From Collinsella sp. (GTDB lineage Bacteria; Actinomycetota; Coriobacteriia; Coriobacteriales; Coriobacteriaceae), in assembly GCA_019414245.1 (NCBI GenBank), contig DXMK01000006.1, positions 1 through 64,000 of the forward strand: a DNA stretch of 64,000 nt. The letters run 5' to 3'. Positions 41,461 through 50,429 of the stretch are shown here, in pieces. The notes under the pieces are model-generated. The model was not told where the DNA came from. It was given only the letters and a program-made list of their open reading frames with translations, and ran no database searches. The number at the start of each line of letters is the position of its first letter. The first letter of the stretch is position 1. Both the position numbers and the translations under genes were made by a program.

Positions 41461-41886
41461 ATGAACAAGTTGAGGACGCTTGCCGACGTGTTGCGACAGG
41501 CTGGCTTTGCACGCATCACGGGCCTGTTTCTTATCTTTTACCTGCTGTGCTCGACGGCGGTCTGGCTGTCCGAGCCCGCGACCCTCACGTTTGGCGATGG
41601 TCTCTGGTTTAGCTTTGAGACGGTCTCGACCATCGGCTTTGGCGATATCCCGGCCGAAACGCCGGTCGCCCGCGCTATTACCGTCGTCCTGAGCGTCATC
41701 AGCATCTTCTACATCGCCATGCTCACGGGTGTGGCGGTGAACTACTGCAATACGCTCATCAAGCTGCGCCAAAAGGATACCATGGCGCGCTTTATGGATG
41801 ATCTTGAGCATTTGGAAGAGCTTGACCGCGATGAGCTCGCTGACTTGTCGCGCCGCGTGCGCGAATATCGCCGACGCCAACGCTAG
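41461..41886 (+). CDS. Two-helix potassium channel
   Basis: A 141-residue protein with two transmembrane helices around a pore helix and the potassium selectivity filter TIGFGD (T57-D62), followed by a charged, coiled-coil C-terminus (DDLEHLEELDRDELADLSRR). This is the KcsA-like minimal channel. It has no RCK ligand domain. GGTCACG precedes the start and no strong Shine-Dalgarno is visible, so initiation may be weak. It is followed after 36 bp by the LOG-family gene on the same strand. Confidence 0.85.
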   Translation: MNKLRTLADVLRQAGFARITGLFLIFYLLCSTAVWLSEPATLTFGDGLWFSFETVSTIGFGDIPAETPVARAITVVLSVISIFYIAMLTGVAVNYCNTLIKLRQKDTMARFMDDLEHLEELDRDELADLSRRVREYRRRQR

Positions 41887-41922
41887 AGCGGGCGCCGCAC
41901 GTCACGATGAGGGGGACAACAT

Positions 41923-42456
41923 ATGAATATCACGGTATACCTGGGCGCCAGCGTCGGCAATGACCCGGCGTTTCTGCCTGCGGTGCAAGAGCTGGGCAAC
42001 TGGATTGGCTCCAACGGCCACGCGTTGGTATATGGCGGATCCAAGTCGGGGCTGATGGGCGCGCTTGCCGATAGCGTGCTCGATGCTGGCGGGCATGTGA
42101 CGGGCGTTGAGCCGAGCTTTTTTATCGAGGCAGAGTTTCAACACGACGGTATTGACGACCTCATCGTGACGAGTGACATGGCCGAGCGTAAGGCCAAGAT
42201 GATCGAGCTCGGCGACGCGTTCATCGCCTTCCCGGGCGGTACGGGCACGCTCGAGGAGATTGCCGAGGTCATGTCCGCCGTGTCGTTGGGGCACTTGAGT
42301 GCTCCGTGCATCCTGTATAACCTGGACGGTTACTACAACGACCTCAAGGCGCTGCTCGGGCACATGATTGATAAGGGGCTTTCGAGTCCGAGGCGCCAGC
42401 AAGGCATCTACTTTGCCGACGATTTGCGCGAGATTGCCTCGATTATTACCGGATAA
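41923..42456 (+). CDS. LOG-family protein (nucleoside 5'-monophosphate phosphoribohydrolase type)
   Basis: A 177-residue Rossmann-fold protein with the family's signature PGGTGTLEE (residues 104-112) and the preceding M-A-E-R-K contact (SDMAERKAKM). These enzymes hydrolyse the N-glycosidic bond of adenosine-type nucleotides and are often misnamed lysine decarboxylases. The physiological substrate in bacteria is generally unknown. Start after GGGGG. Confidence 0.88.
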   Translation: MNITVYLGASVGNDPAFLPAVQELGNWIGSNGHALVYGGSKSGLMGALADSVLDAGGHVTGVEPSFFIEAEFQHDGIDDLIVTSDMAERKAKMIELGDAFIAFPGGTGTLEEIAEVMSAVSLGHLSAPCILYNLDGYYNDLKALLGHMIDKGLSSPRRQQGIYFADDLREIASIITG

Positions 42457-42581
42457 GTCTTGAGCCTGCCCCACTATGACTCCCAATGGTGCCGTTTGCA
42501 GCGCAGATGGTTGGTTCGTTCGGGCAACGCTCACTCTACAATAAAACGTATCCTTGTCGATTTTGACCGCGGGAGGACCCG

Positions 42582-43886
42582 ATGGATAACCTTGCAAAAC
42601 CCACAAACCGCGCGCTGTTTTTGGTCAGCGTTGCCGTGACCGGTGCACTCGCGGGTGCTGCAGTCTGGCTATTCTTCTTTGCGATGGAGCACGGCATTGA
42701 TTATTTGTGGACCGAGGTCCCGCATATGCTGGGTGTCTCTTCGCCCGAACTCGCCAGCGGTCCGTTTGGCTTTTTTCCGTACCCGTTTTTTGTCTGCCTG
42801 CTGGGCGGCTTGGTGATTGGCCTGTACGAAAAGATGACGGGCGCCAAGACCGACGACCTCAACCAGGTCATGACCAAGGTCAAGCAAGACGGTCGCTACC
42901 CGTACGACAATCTGGGCAAGCTGTCGATTGCGGCGCTGCTGCCGCTGCTGTTTGGCGGAAGTATTGGACCGGAGGCCGGCCTGACCGGCGTTATCGCGGG
43001 ACTGTGCAGCTGGGTCGGCGATCGCATGCGTCGCTTTGGAGCTGAGTTTAGGGAGCTCACGCTGCTGGGCACCCAGGCTGCTCTGACGGCGCTCTTTACC
43101 GCGCCCGTGTTTGGCTTTGTGGCGCCGCTTGCCGGAAGTACTGACGGCCAGGGCGAAGACGCCGACGATGAGTCCGCGTCCGGCGAGATCACCATCAAAC
43201 TGCCCAAGGCGCAAAAGACGGTGGTCTACGGCATTGCGATTGCCGGCGGTCTGGGCACCTACCTGCTGCTTGGCCAGCTTGTGGGCGGCGGCATGGGCAT
43301 GCCCAGGTTCGAGTCCGCCGAGGTGGGCAACCTGGAGCTTGCCTGGCTTATCCCCCTGTCTCTCGTCGGCACGGTCTGTGGCTGGCTGTACTTTGTCTCC
43401 GAGCATGCAAGCGAGGCGCTGTCCCATGCAATAGGGGAGCGCCCCGTCGTCAAGGCCATGCTGGCTGGTCTGGCGCTCGCCATCTGCGGCACAGTTCTGC
43501 CTTATACCATGTTTGCCGGTGAGACCCAGGCCGACGTACTTATGGAGACCTACCTCACCATCCCCGCCGGTGTGCTCATCGCGACCGGTCTTGTCAAGGC
43601 CATGCTGACACCCGCCCTCATCAACATGGGCTGGCGTGGCGGCCATTTCTTCCCGGTTATCTTCTCGGGCGTGAGCCTGGGCTACGGCCTTGCCATCCTC
43701 ACCGGCGCAGATCCGGTCTTTTGCGTCGCCGTCTGCACGGCATCGACGATGGGCGCCGTTATGCGCCAGCCTGTTATGGTTGTGGGCTTGCTGCTCATGT
43801 GTTTTCCGCTTAAGGGCATCGTCTGCATGATCATCGCGGCCGTCATCGCCGCCGGCATTCCGCTGCCCAAGCCGCTGCGCAAGTAG
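42582..43886 (+). CDS. ClC-type chloride channel / transporter
   Basis: A 434-residue polytopic protein of the ClC family, with about ten transmembrane helices. The anion-path motif appears as GGSIGPEAGL (residues 125-134, compare GKEGP) and the C-terminal filter as GGHFFPVIFSG. A charged cytoplasmic insertion (DGQGEDADDESASGE, near residue 190) interrupts the middle. Probably a chloride/proton exchanger or channel in the inner membrane. GGGAGGACCCG precedes the ATG. Monocistronic, with a terminator behind it. Confidence 0.85.
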   Translation: MDNLAKPTNRALFLVSVAVTGALAGAAVWLFFFAMEHGIDYLWTEVPHMLGVSSPELASGPFGFFPYPFFVCLLGGLVIGLYEKMTGAKTDDLNQVMTKVKQDGRYPYDNLGKLSIAALLPLLFGGSIGPEAGLTGVIAGLCSWVGDRMRRFGAEFRELTLLGTQAALTALFTAPVFGFVAPLAGSTDGQGEDADDESASGEITIKLPKAQKTVVYGIAIAGGLGTYLLLGQLVGGGMGMPRFESAEVGNLELAWLIPLSLVGTVCGWLYFVSEHASEALSHAIGERPVVKAMLAGLALAICGTVLPYTMFAGETQADVLMETYLTIPAGVLIATGLVKAMLTPALINMGWRGGHFFPVIFSGVSLGYGLAILTGADPVFCVAVCTASTMGAVMRQPVMVVGLLLMCFPLKGIVCMIIAAVIAAGIPLPKPLRK

Positions 43887-43926
43887 CGTATTGCGCTTTA
43901 CGGTTGTTCAGAACTTGTTTTAAAGA

Positions 43927-43969
43927 AGCCGCGCGAGGCCGTTTGTTTACGGCTCGCGCGGCTATTGTT
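43927..43969. terminator. Hairpin terminator between convergent ClC and methyltransferase genes
   Basis: AGCCGCGCGAGGCCG pairs with CGGCTCGCGCGGCT (loop GTTTGTTTA region); followed by ATTGTTT on the plus strand. Likely serves both genes. Confidence 0.7.
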
Positions 43970-44706
43970 TAGAACTTTCTCAGCACGATGGCGATGGTGT
44001 TGAGGTATTCGAGCGCGCCGGCTTCAACGGCAGCGCGGTCGCCTGCTGCGTACTCGTTGTCGCAGGCGAGCCAGTCTTCCCACGCTTCGTCCGTGCAGAG
44101 CATAGGCTGCATCGAGACAATCTCGACGCCGGGGGTCGGCTCGATCATGGCGCGCCACCAGGCTATGTCGTGCATATAGTCGAGCTGCTCGGGTGCCCAG
44201 GATTTGAGCAGGCAGGCGGGCAGGTTGTCGTGGCAGTCGCGAACCATGCCGGGGATGCTTAAGTAGAGCATCCCGCCTTGCTTTACGTAGGGGAGCAGGC
44301 GCTCGCCCAGATAGTGCGGGTCGCGACCGTAGTAGTTGTACGAGTCGATGCTCACGACTGCATCAAAAAAGTCGTGCTCAAACGGCAGCCCTTGTGAGGC
44401 GTCCGCCTTAACAGGGTGAATAGTGTCGCGGGGGATGCCGAGCGAATCGAAGAACGCGCGGTTTTCCTGTGGGTCGCTCCACAGATCGACAGCGTACGTG
44501 TCCAACCCGTATTCGTGGGCAAGCAGGGCGCTGGTGATACCGGTGCCCGATCCAAGGTCGCAGACGCGGACGCCGCGGGGGATGCTTGCGCCGCGAAGCA
44601 GCTCTTCGCAGAGCTTGAGGGGGTTTGGCCCCATGATTTTAGAGCGCACGAGTGTCGTGTCGAAGCTGCTGGCTTTTGGGAAGAATTGAGATTTCGCAGA
44701 GTTCAT
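43969..44706 (-). CDS. Class I SAM-dependent methyltransferase
   Basis: A 245-residue methyltransferase with motif I CDLGSGTGITSALLA, the acidic loop YAVDLW, and post-I FFDAVVSIDSYNYYG in place of motif IV. The N-terminal MNSAKSQFFPKASSFDTT region and the PGMVRDCHDNLP segment are typical of small cytosolic methyltransferases of anaerobes acting on unknown small molecules. GAAAGAACA precedes the ATG. It is convergent with the ClC gene. Confidence 0.75.
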   Translation of the reverse strand: MNSAKSQFFPKASSFDTTLVRSKIMGPNPLKLCEELLRGASIPRGVRVCDLGSGTGITSALLAHEYGLDTYAVDLWSDPQENRAFFDSLGIPRDTIHPVKADASQGLPFEHDFFDAVVSIDSYNYYGRDPHYLGERLLPYVKQGGMLYLSIPGMVRDCHDNLPACLLKSWAPEQLDYMHDIAWWRAMIEPTPGVEIVSMQPMLCTDEAWEDWLACDNEYAAGDRAAVEAGALEYLNTIAIVLRKF

Positions 44707-45000
44707 TGTTCTTTCCTATCAGGTGCATATGTGGCAGATGACGGAGGCGGAACGGCGCAACAAACCACGGCCGCAAGACGGCCGTTTTCAATTTGTATGC
44801 GATTGACCGTTCCCTAAAGAACAATGACCAAAAAGACATCCCCTTGGATGATCGAAATTGGGCCGAGGCCCGTGACGCTTTGATTATAGAACGTTGCGCA
44901 CGGGCCGGGGACATGCCGTTTGTCACGGAATTGCGGGCGACCGATTGCCGGGCGGCCGATTCCGACCGATTGCGGTCTGCGCGGGTCGAGATTCACTTGC
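44707..45000. other. About 290 bp intergenic, no gene seen
   Basis: Contains a small CGGCCG hairpin followed by TTTT (near 44765-44785) and short repeats of GACCGATTGC near 44938-44975. Neither frame across it has a believable start or family signature. It holds the promoter of the minus-strand methyltransferase. Confidence 0.4.
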
Positions 45001-45699
45001 CTACAGGTCGCGTGCTCGATAGACTCTGGTGCTGACGATGCAGCTAAGTGCGCATAGCACGAGGGCCAGTACGGCAATTCCTGCGCACAAACAGCCAAGA
45101 ACGGCGGGATCGGGATTCGCCCCGGCAATCGACATGAGCCAGTTGCTGATGGGGTTGGAGGAGCTCAACGTGGCCATGGCAAGGCATCCGAGCAGGGCAA
45201 ACAGGCCAACAGATAGGCGTAGCGCCTCCATGTGTCCAAATCGAAAGAACAGCGGCTGTGCCAAAAACACCATCATGAGGGAGATGAGCATCGATGCGGC
45301 GGAGGCTATTGTGGTCTCAAAGACGATCTGCCCCGTCGAGGGGATACCCGCGCTGTTGAAGAGCGGGATAGAGACGATGCTCAGAAGCGCGGCGGCGCAC
45401 GCCATGACAGCCGAGAAGACAATGATGCTCAGGTAGCGTGCACAGATGATGTCTTTGCGCGAGATGGGCAGCGTTGCCCGATAGCGCTCCCATCCGTTTT
45501 GATTATCGAAGCCGGCCAGCGAGCTCATGACCATGATGGGCGACATGGCACTGACCGCGCAGGCGCCGGCGCTCATACCGGCATCGCCATCCGATGCGTT
45601 GGCGAGGGTCAGTACGACGAAGATGAACAGGCCGACGCCCGCGATGCTCGGGACGAGCGTGCGAACGATGGCGAGCTCGGACATAAAGGCGCGTTTCAT
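45001..45699 (-). CDS. ABC-2 type transporter permease
   Basis: A 232-residue permease with six predicted transmembrane helices, including MSPIMVMSSLAGFDNQNGWERYRATLPISR, whose cytoplasmic part matches the YtrC-like/ABC-2 coupling region. It has no ATPase of its own; the ATPase gene upstream overlaps its start by 4 bp (ATGA), and a GntR regulator precedes that. The three genes form a YtrA-type operon. Substrate unknown; cell-wall antibiotics are the usual inducers of such systems. Confidence 0.85.
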   Translation of the reverse strand: MKRAFMSELAIVRTLVPSIAGVGLFIFVVLTLANASDGDAGMSAGACAVSAMSPIMVMSSLAGFDNQNGWERYRATLPISRKDIICARYLSIIVFSAVMACAAALLSIVSIPLFNSAGIPSTGQIVFETTIASAASMLISLMMVFLAQPLFFRFGHMEALRLSVGLFALLGCLAMATLSSSNPISNWLMSIAGANPDPAVLGCLCAGIAVLALVLCALSCIVSTRVYRARDL

Positions 45700-46577
45700 T
45701 TCGAAGCCTCTTTCAGCGTGAGGCGCAGGTAGTCATCAATGGTTGCCCGATCGCAGGGAATCTCGGGAAAGGCCTCGAGCGCTTCGCGACGGTTGGGCAC
45801 GAGCACGTCCACGCTGTAGGCGTGGTGGGCGGCGCGGGCGCCTTCGACGCAAGCCATAAGCTCGGCGGCCTGTGCCTGGGTGCAGTGGGCGATGCCGGCT
45901 CGGTCGGTAATGTCCTCGCGCGGCAGGTTAAACGCAATTGAACCGTTATCGATGCAGATGACGCGATCAGCGGCGCGATCGAGGTCGGACGTAATGTGGC
46001 TCGAGAGCAGTACGCTGCGCTGGACGTCGGAAACAAAGGCGAGCAGCTCATCGAGCAGCTCTTCGCGCGCCATGGGATCGAGGCCCGCGGTGGCTTCGTC
46101 CAAAACGAGCAGCTTGGCATTGTGGCTGAGCGCACAGGCGAGCTGCAGCTTCATGCCCATGCCGCGGGAGAGGTCCTTGACCTTTGCCTTGGGATCGAGG
46201 CCAAATCGGTCGATGAATCCGGCGAACGTTTCGCGGTCCCACGTGGGGTACGCCTGGCCTACGAGCGACTCGATCTGGCCCACCTTGAGCGTGGAGGGGA
46301 AGGGGCACGTGTCCAGGACAAGACCGACGCGGGAGCGCAGGTGGCGCTGCGTCTCGTCGGGTGCGTTGGTGTCGCAGCGCCGTCCAAACAGATGCACCTC
46401 GCCGGCATCGAGCTTTATAAGCCCGAGCGCGGCACGAATCGTCGTTGTTTTACCAGCACCGTTGGCACCAACAAAGCCAACGATCTGGCCAGGCTCCACG
46501 GCAAGCGTGACGTCGCGCAGCGAAAAGCGATCGCTCACATGGCGCGACGCATCTTTGATTTCTAGCAAATATTGCAT
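45696..46577 (-). CDS. ABC transporter ATPase (YtrB-like)
   Basis: A 293-residue ATPase with Walker A GANGAGKTT (residues 38-46), the signature LSRGMGMKLQLA in place of LSGGQ, and Walker B KLLVLDEATAGLDP followed by H-loop SSHIT. The last 90 residues form the regulatory tail typical of exporters of the BcrA/YtrB group. The ATG at 46577 follows GAAAGGCTATACC; the longer frame to 47042 covers the GntR gene. Works with the permease whose gene overlaps its stop. Confidence 0.88.
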   Translation of the reverse strand: MQYLLEIKDASRHVSDRFSLRDVTLAVEPGQIVGFVGANGAGKTTTIRAALGLIKLDAGEVHLFGRRCDTNAPDETQRHLRSRVGLVLDTCPFPSTLKVGQIESLVGQAYPTWDRETFAGFIDRFGLDPKAKVKDLSRGMGMKLQLACALSHNAKLLVLDEATAGLDPMAREELLDELLAFVSDVQRSVLLSSHITSDLDRAADRVICIDNGSIAFNLPREDITDRAGIAHCTQAQAAELMACVEGARAAHHAYSVDVLVPNRREALEAFPEIPCDRATIDDYLRLTLKEASK

Positions 46578-46600
46578 GGTATAGCCTTTCTTGCAGATGG

Positions 46601-46981
46601 CTACTGCATGGTTTCGGGGGCCACCAGGTCGAGCATTTCGTGCAGTTTGTCGCGCGTGACGCCCAGGGTTTCGGCTTGGCTCGCCGCTTTCGCAAGCAGC
46701 TCTTCGATATGGCAGAGCTGGTTTTCGCGCAAGAGCTTCTGGTTGCCCTCGGCGACAAAGCAGCCCTTGCCCTGCACGGTGCAGATAAACCCGAGTTGCT
46801 CCATGTCGGCGTAGGCGCGCTTGGTGGTGATGACGCTCACACCCAGGTCGCTCGCGAGTGCACGGATGCTGGGGAGTTTGGCTCCCGCAGCGAGTGTGCC
46901 CGAAAGGATCTGAGCTTTGACCTGCGAGGATATCTGCTCGTAGATGGGCTTGTCGCTCGAATTGGATAGGATAATGTCCAC
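46601..46981 (-). CDS. GntR-family regulator, YtrA type
   Basis: A 126-residue GntR protein with a winged helix (PIYEQISSQVKAQILSGTLA, residues 12-31; LASDLGVSVITTKRAYADME) and a short C-terminal helix pair, as in YtrA. It starts with GTG behind AAGGAG. First gene of a three-gene ABC operon; the palindromic GTGTATATA/TATATACAC pair upstream is its likely operator. Confidence 0.9.
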   Translation of the reverse strand: MDIILSNSSDKPIYEQISSQVKAQILSGTLAAGAKLPSIRALASDLGVSVITTKRAYADMEQLGFICTVQGKGCFVAEGNQKLLRENQLCHIEELLAKAASQAETLGVTRDKLHEMLDLVAPETMQ

Positions 46982-47008
46982 AGCGGCTCCTTAGCTGTTG
47001 GGCTACAC

Positions 47009-47042
47009 GTGTATATAACCGGTAAGCACAGTATATATACAC
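47009..47042 (-). promoter_or_regulatory. Inverted-repeat operator of the YtrA-type operon
   Basis: GTGTATATA (47009-47017) and TATATACAC (47034-47042) are perfect inverted copies 16 bp apart, overlapping AT-rich -10-like sequence of the minus-strand promoter and 28 bp upstream of the GTG. YtrA regulators bind such paired half-sites (inference). Confidence 0.6.
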
Positions 47043-47196
47043 TATGTACAGTTACGCAAGAGACAAATTCGGATTGGGCCGGCTACCCAGGCCCCAACTG
47101 ATGAATTTGTCCTGATAGGCGCCCTAGAGCGGGATTTCGCGGCTACAATAGTGCGGTTACATCGACGTAATGCACTCAATGCAAGAAAGGATCCGC

Positions 47197-48810
47197 ATGG
47201 CAAGCCTGTCGGATGAAATCTCGTCGCGCCGCACATTCGCGATCATCAGCCACCCGGACGCCGGTAAGACCACACTTACCGAGAAGCTGCTGCTCTATAC
47301 CGGCAGCATCCAGACTGCCGGCTCGGTCAAGGGCAAGAGCTCGGCCAAGCATGCCGTCTCGGACTGGATGGACATCGAGAAGGAGCGCGGTATTTCCGTT
47401 ACTTCCTCGGTGCTGCAGTTCACCTACAACGGCGCCTGCGTCAACATCCTCGATACCCCCGGCCACCAGGACTTCTCGGAGGATACCTACCGTACCCTTA
47501 TGGCCGCCGACGCTGCTGTTATGGTCATCGACGGCGCCAAGGGCGTCGAGGCCCAGACCAAAAAGCTCTTTAAGGTCTGTACGCTGCGCCACATTCCCAT
47601 CTTCACCTTTGTGAACAAGCTCGACCACGAGGCTCGCGATCCGTTTGAGCTCATGGAAGAGATCGAGAACGTCCTGGGCATCAATACGTATCCCATGAAC
47701 TGGCCGATCGGCAGCGGCCGCAACTTCCGCGGCGTGTTCGATCGTCAGACCCGTCGCGTCATTGCCTTCGAGGGCGACGGCCACGCCAACGCCACCAAGA
47801 AGGTCGCCGAGGTCGAGGCCGAGCTGGGCGACCCTGCCATGGATGAGCTCATCGGCGAGGAGAACCATAAGAACCTGATGGACGACATCGAGCTGCTCGA
47901 TGGCGCTGGCGACGAGCTCGACTTGGATGCTGTGGCCTGCGGCAAGCTGAGCCCGGCGTTCTTTGGCTCGGCGCTCACCAACTTTGGCGTGGAGCCCTTC
48001 CTCAAGGAGTTCCTGCGTCTGGCCCCGACGCCGCGCGCCTATACCGATACGCTCACCAGCGAGCCGGTCGATCCCTGCCGCGACGACTTTAGCGGCTTTG
48101 TGTTTAAGATCCAGGCCAACATGGACAAGAACCACCGCGACCGCATCGCCTTTGTGCGCATTTGCTCGGGCAAGTTCGAGCGCGGCATGGACGCCTTCCA
48201 CGTGCAGGGCAACCGCAAGCTTAAGCTTGCTACTGGCACCTCGATGATGGCCGATGACCGTGCGATTGTTGACGAGGCGTACGCGGGCGATATCGTGGGC
48301 CTGTTCGATCCGGGTATCTTTAGCATCGGCGACACTGTGTGCTCTGGCAAGCGCCACGTGCAGTATCCGCAGATCCCGACGTTTGCCCCCGAGATGTTCG
48401 CTCGCATTACGCAGGTCGACACGCTCAAGCGCAAGCAGTTCGTCAAGGGCATGGAGGAGCTTGCCCAGGAGGGTGCCATCCAGATCTTCCGCGAGCTGGG
48501 TGCCGGCATGGAGAGCGTCATCGTGGGCGTGGTCGGCGTGCTGCAGTTTGAGGTACTCGAGCGCCGCCTCAAGGCCGAGTACCGTGTTGAGGTTCGTCGC
48601 CAGCCACTGCCCTATACGGACATCCGCTGGATCCAGAACGACCCCGACACCATCGATATCCCGGGCCTTTCGCTCACGCGCGACACCCTGCGTGTCGAGG
48701 ACATGCGCGGCGGTAAGCTGCTGCTGTTCACGAGCCCGTGGAACGTGGATTGGGCAACCGACCACAACCCCGACCTTATCCTGTCGGAGTTTGGCAACGT
48801 AGCGTTTTAA
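47197..48810 (+). CDS. prfC: Peptide chain release factor 3
   Basis: A 537-residue translational GTPase that removes RF1/RF2 from the ribosome after termination. GTPase motifs are intact: SHPDAGKTTL (G1), ERGISVTSSV (G2), DTPGHQDFSED (G3), NKLDHEARDP (G4). The VNILDTPGHQDFS, HVQYPQIPTFAPE and C-terminal NVDWATDHNPDL blocks are typical of RF3. The ATG at 47197 follows AAGAAAGG. No recoding signal is seen. Confidence 0.95.
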   Translation: MASLSDEISSRRTFAIISHPDAGKTTLTEKLLLYTGSIQTAGSVKGKSSAKHAVSDWMDIEKERGISVTSSVLQFTYNGACVNILDTPGHQDFSEDTYRTLMAADAAVMVIDGAKGVEAQTKKLFKVCTLRHIPIFTFVNKLDHEARDPFELMEEIENVLGINTYPMNWPIGSGRNFRGVFDRQTRRVIAFEGDGHANATKKVAEVEAELGDPAMDELIGEENHKNLMDDIELLDGAGDELDLDAVACGKLSPAFFGSALTNFGVEPFLKEFLRLAPTPRAYTDTLTSEPVDPCRDDFSGFVFKIQANMDKNHRDRIAFVRICSGKFERGMDAFHVQGNRKLKLATGTSMMADDRAIVDEAYAGDIVGLFDPGIFSIGDTVCSGKRHVQYPQIPTFAPEMFARITQVDTLKRKQFVKGMEELAQEGAIQIFRELGAGMESVIVGVVGVLQFEVLERRLKAEYRVEVRRQPLPYTDIRWIQNDPDTIDIPGLSLTRDTLRVEDMRGGKLLLFTSPWNVDWATDHNPDLILSEFGNVAF

Positions 48811-48814
48811 CGCA

Positions 48815-48850
48815 TCGGCGCGGTGGCCCTGCGGGGCTGCCGCGCCGATT
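48815..48850. other. GC-rich hairpin after prfC
   Basis: ATCGGCGCGG pairs with CCGCGCCGAT around an inner GGCCCTGCGGGGC loop. There is no T run, so an mRNA-end structure rather than a classical terminator. Confidence 0.45.
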
Positions 48851-48966
48851 GCTTGCCTGATGCCGCGCGAGCGGCTATCATACCCACCGTCGTCTCAAGA
48901 CCGGGGCGTCCGAGCAGTTCGGGTCCGATATCCTGCTCGTTAAACCTAAAACCAAAGGAGTACATA

Positions 48967-49689
48967 ATGATCAAGAAGGTCATGGAGGACTACAAGGTCC
49001 TGCTGCGGAGCATTCCCGCGGCAACGGTTTCGCTGTTTTTCGTGAGCGTCATCATGATGAACCTGCTGGCCAACAAAGAGCTCATCAGCCTGCCATATCT
49101 GGCGCTCGACTGTGGCTTTGTGGTGAGCTGGGTTTCGTTTTTGTGCCAGGACATGATCTGCAAGCGCTTTGGCGCCAAGGCATCCATCAAAATCTCTATC
49201 CTCGCGCTGCTGGTCAACCTGGCCGTGAGTCTGTGCTTTTGGGCATGCTCGCTCACGCCCGGCATGTGGGGCGCCTACTACGACACGGGCATGATCGAGG
49301 TCAACACTGCCCTTAACGCCACCATCGGCGGCACCTGGTACGTGGTGCTGGGCTCTTCGCTGGCAATGCTCGTTTCTGCCGTGGTTAACTCCACGCTCAA
49401 CCAGTCGCTCGGCCGCATGCTCAAAAAGAATAACTTTGCGAGCTTTGCCTTCCGCTCCTATGTGTCCACGGGTGTTGGCCAGTTTATCGACAACTTGGTC
49501 TTTGCCATTGTGGTGAGCCACACGTTCTTTGGTTGGACCTGGGTGCAGGTCCTTATGTGCTCGCTGACCGGCGCTGTTGCCGAGCTGCTGTGCGAGGTTT
49601 TCCTGAGCCCCGTGGGCTACAAGGTCGTGCGCGGCTGGGAGCGCGAGAATGTGGGCTCCGAGTACCTCGAGCGCCACGCAACCGCCTAA
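48967..49689 (+). CDS. VUT-family transporter (YhhQ-like)
   Basis: A 240-residue membrane protein with six predicted helices and the VUT/YhhQ family pattern (NLLANKELISLPYLALDCG, FLCQDMICKRFGAK, GQFIDNLVFAIVVSHTFFG). Family members import queuosine precursors (preQ0/preQ1); some have other vitamin-like substrates. AAAGGAG is 6 nt upstream of the ATG and is preceded by a hairpin. It is followed 9 bp later by the SDR gene. Confidence 0.8.
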   Translation: MIKKVMEDYKVLLRSIPAATVSLFFVSVIMMNLLANKELISLPYLALDCGFVVSWVSFLCQDMICKRFGAKASIKISILALLVNLAVSLCFWACSLTPGMWGAYYDTGMIEVNTALNATIGGTWYVVLGSSLAMLVSAVVNSTLNQSLGRMLKKNNFASFAFRSYVSTGVGQFIDNLVFAIVVSHTFFGWTWVQVLMCSLTGAVAELLCEVFLSPVGYKVVRGWERENVGSEYLERHATA

Positions 49690-49698
49690 GGAGCAAGT

Positions 49699-50379
49699 AT
49701 GCGGGTTTTGATCACGGGTGCTTCGGGCGGTATCGGAGCCGCATGCGTGCAACGATTTTTGGACGAGGGCCACGAGGTCGTGGGCTTTGATTTGCTACCG
49801 GCGGCGATCAAACACGAGCGCTACCGCCATCTGATCGTTGATGTTCGCAAGCCGGACGCGTTTCCAGACGATCTTGAACCCCAGGTGATCGTGAACGTTG
49901 CCGGTACGCAGGATTCGGCTGACGACATCGCCGCCAACCTGTATGGCACCATCAACGTGACCGAGCGCTACGCCTTTGCGGGGGAGGGGCTTGCCGCCAA
50001 GCCGGCGCCGGCTATCAAATCCGTGGTCAATATGGGGTCGGCGAGCGGGCATACGGGATCGGAGTTTCCCGACTATGCCGCCAGCAAGGGCGGCGTTATC
50101 GCCTACACCAAGAACCTTGCAAACCGTCTGGCGCCGCAGGCTATCGCCAACAGTGTGGACCCGGGTGGCGTTATCACGCCGCTCAACCGTTGCGTGATGG
50201 AAGACGAACACCTGTGGAACCAGATTATGGAGCTCACGCCGCTTAAGCGCTGGGCCACTGCCCAAGAGATCGCCGAGTGGATCCACTTTGTGGGCGTGAC
50301 CAACCGGTTTATGACCGGGCAGAGTCTGCTGATCGATGGCGGCGAGGCCGGCCGCACACAATTTATTTGGCCCGAATAG
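49699..50379 (+). CDS. Short-chain dehydrogenase/reductase
   Basis: A 226-residue SDR with the NAD(P) motif TGASGGIGA (residues 6-14), an NVAG loop (66-69) and the catalytic triad S116 with YAASK (Y126, K130). The ending GQSLLIDGGEAGR matches 3-ketoacyl-ACP reductase-like enzymes. Substrate unknown. AAGGAGC precedes the ATG; a terminator follows directly, so it closes a two-gene unit with the VUT transporter. Confidence 0.88.
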   Translation: MRVLITGASGGIGAACVQRFLDEGHEVVGFDLLPAAIKHERYRHLIVDVRKPDAFPDDLEPQVIVNVAGTQDSADDIAANLYGTINVTERYAFAGEGLAAKPAPAIKSVVNMGSASGHTGSEFPDYAASKGGVIAYTKNLANRLAPQAIANSVDPGGVITPLNRCVMEDEHLWNQIMELTPLKRWATAQEIAEWIHFVGVTNRFMTGQSLLIDGGEAGRTQFIWPE

Positions 50380-50381
50380 GA

Positions 50382-50417
50382 AACGCGCCCGATGGAAAGC
50401 CGTCGGGCGCGTTTTTG
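50382..50417 (+). terminator. Intrinsic terminator after the SDR gene
   Basis: AACGCGCCCGATGG pairs with CGTCGGGCGCGTT, followed by TTTTG. Confidence 0.85.
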
Positions 50418-50429
50418 ATGTATCGATTT

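Noticed and set aside
47176..48765. A 529-codon frame antisense to prfC
   Set aside because: Shadow frame of the conserved RF3 gene.
48811..48966. preQ1 riboswitch before the VUT transporter
   Set aside because: A hairpin and AAAGGAG are there, but the conserved A-rich tail and C-rich loop of preQ1-I, and the preQ1-II core, could not be matched.
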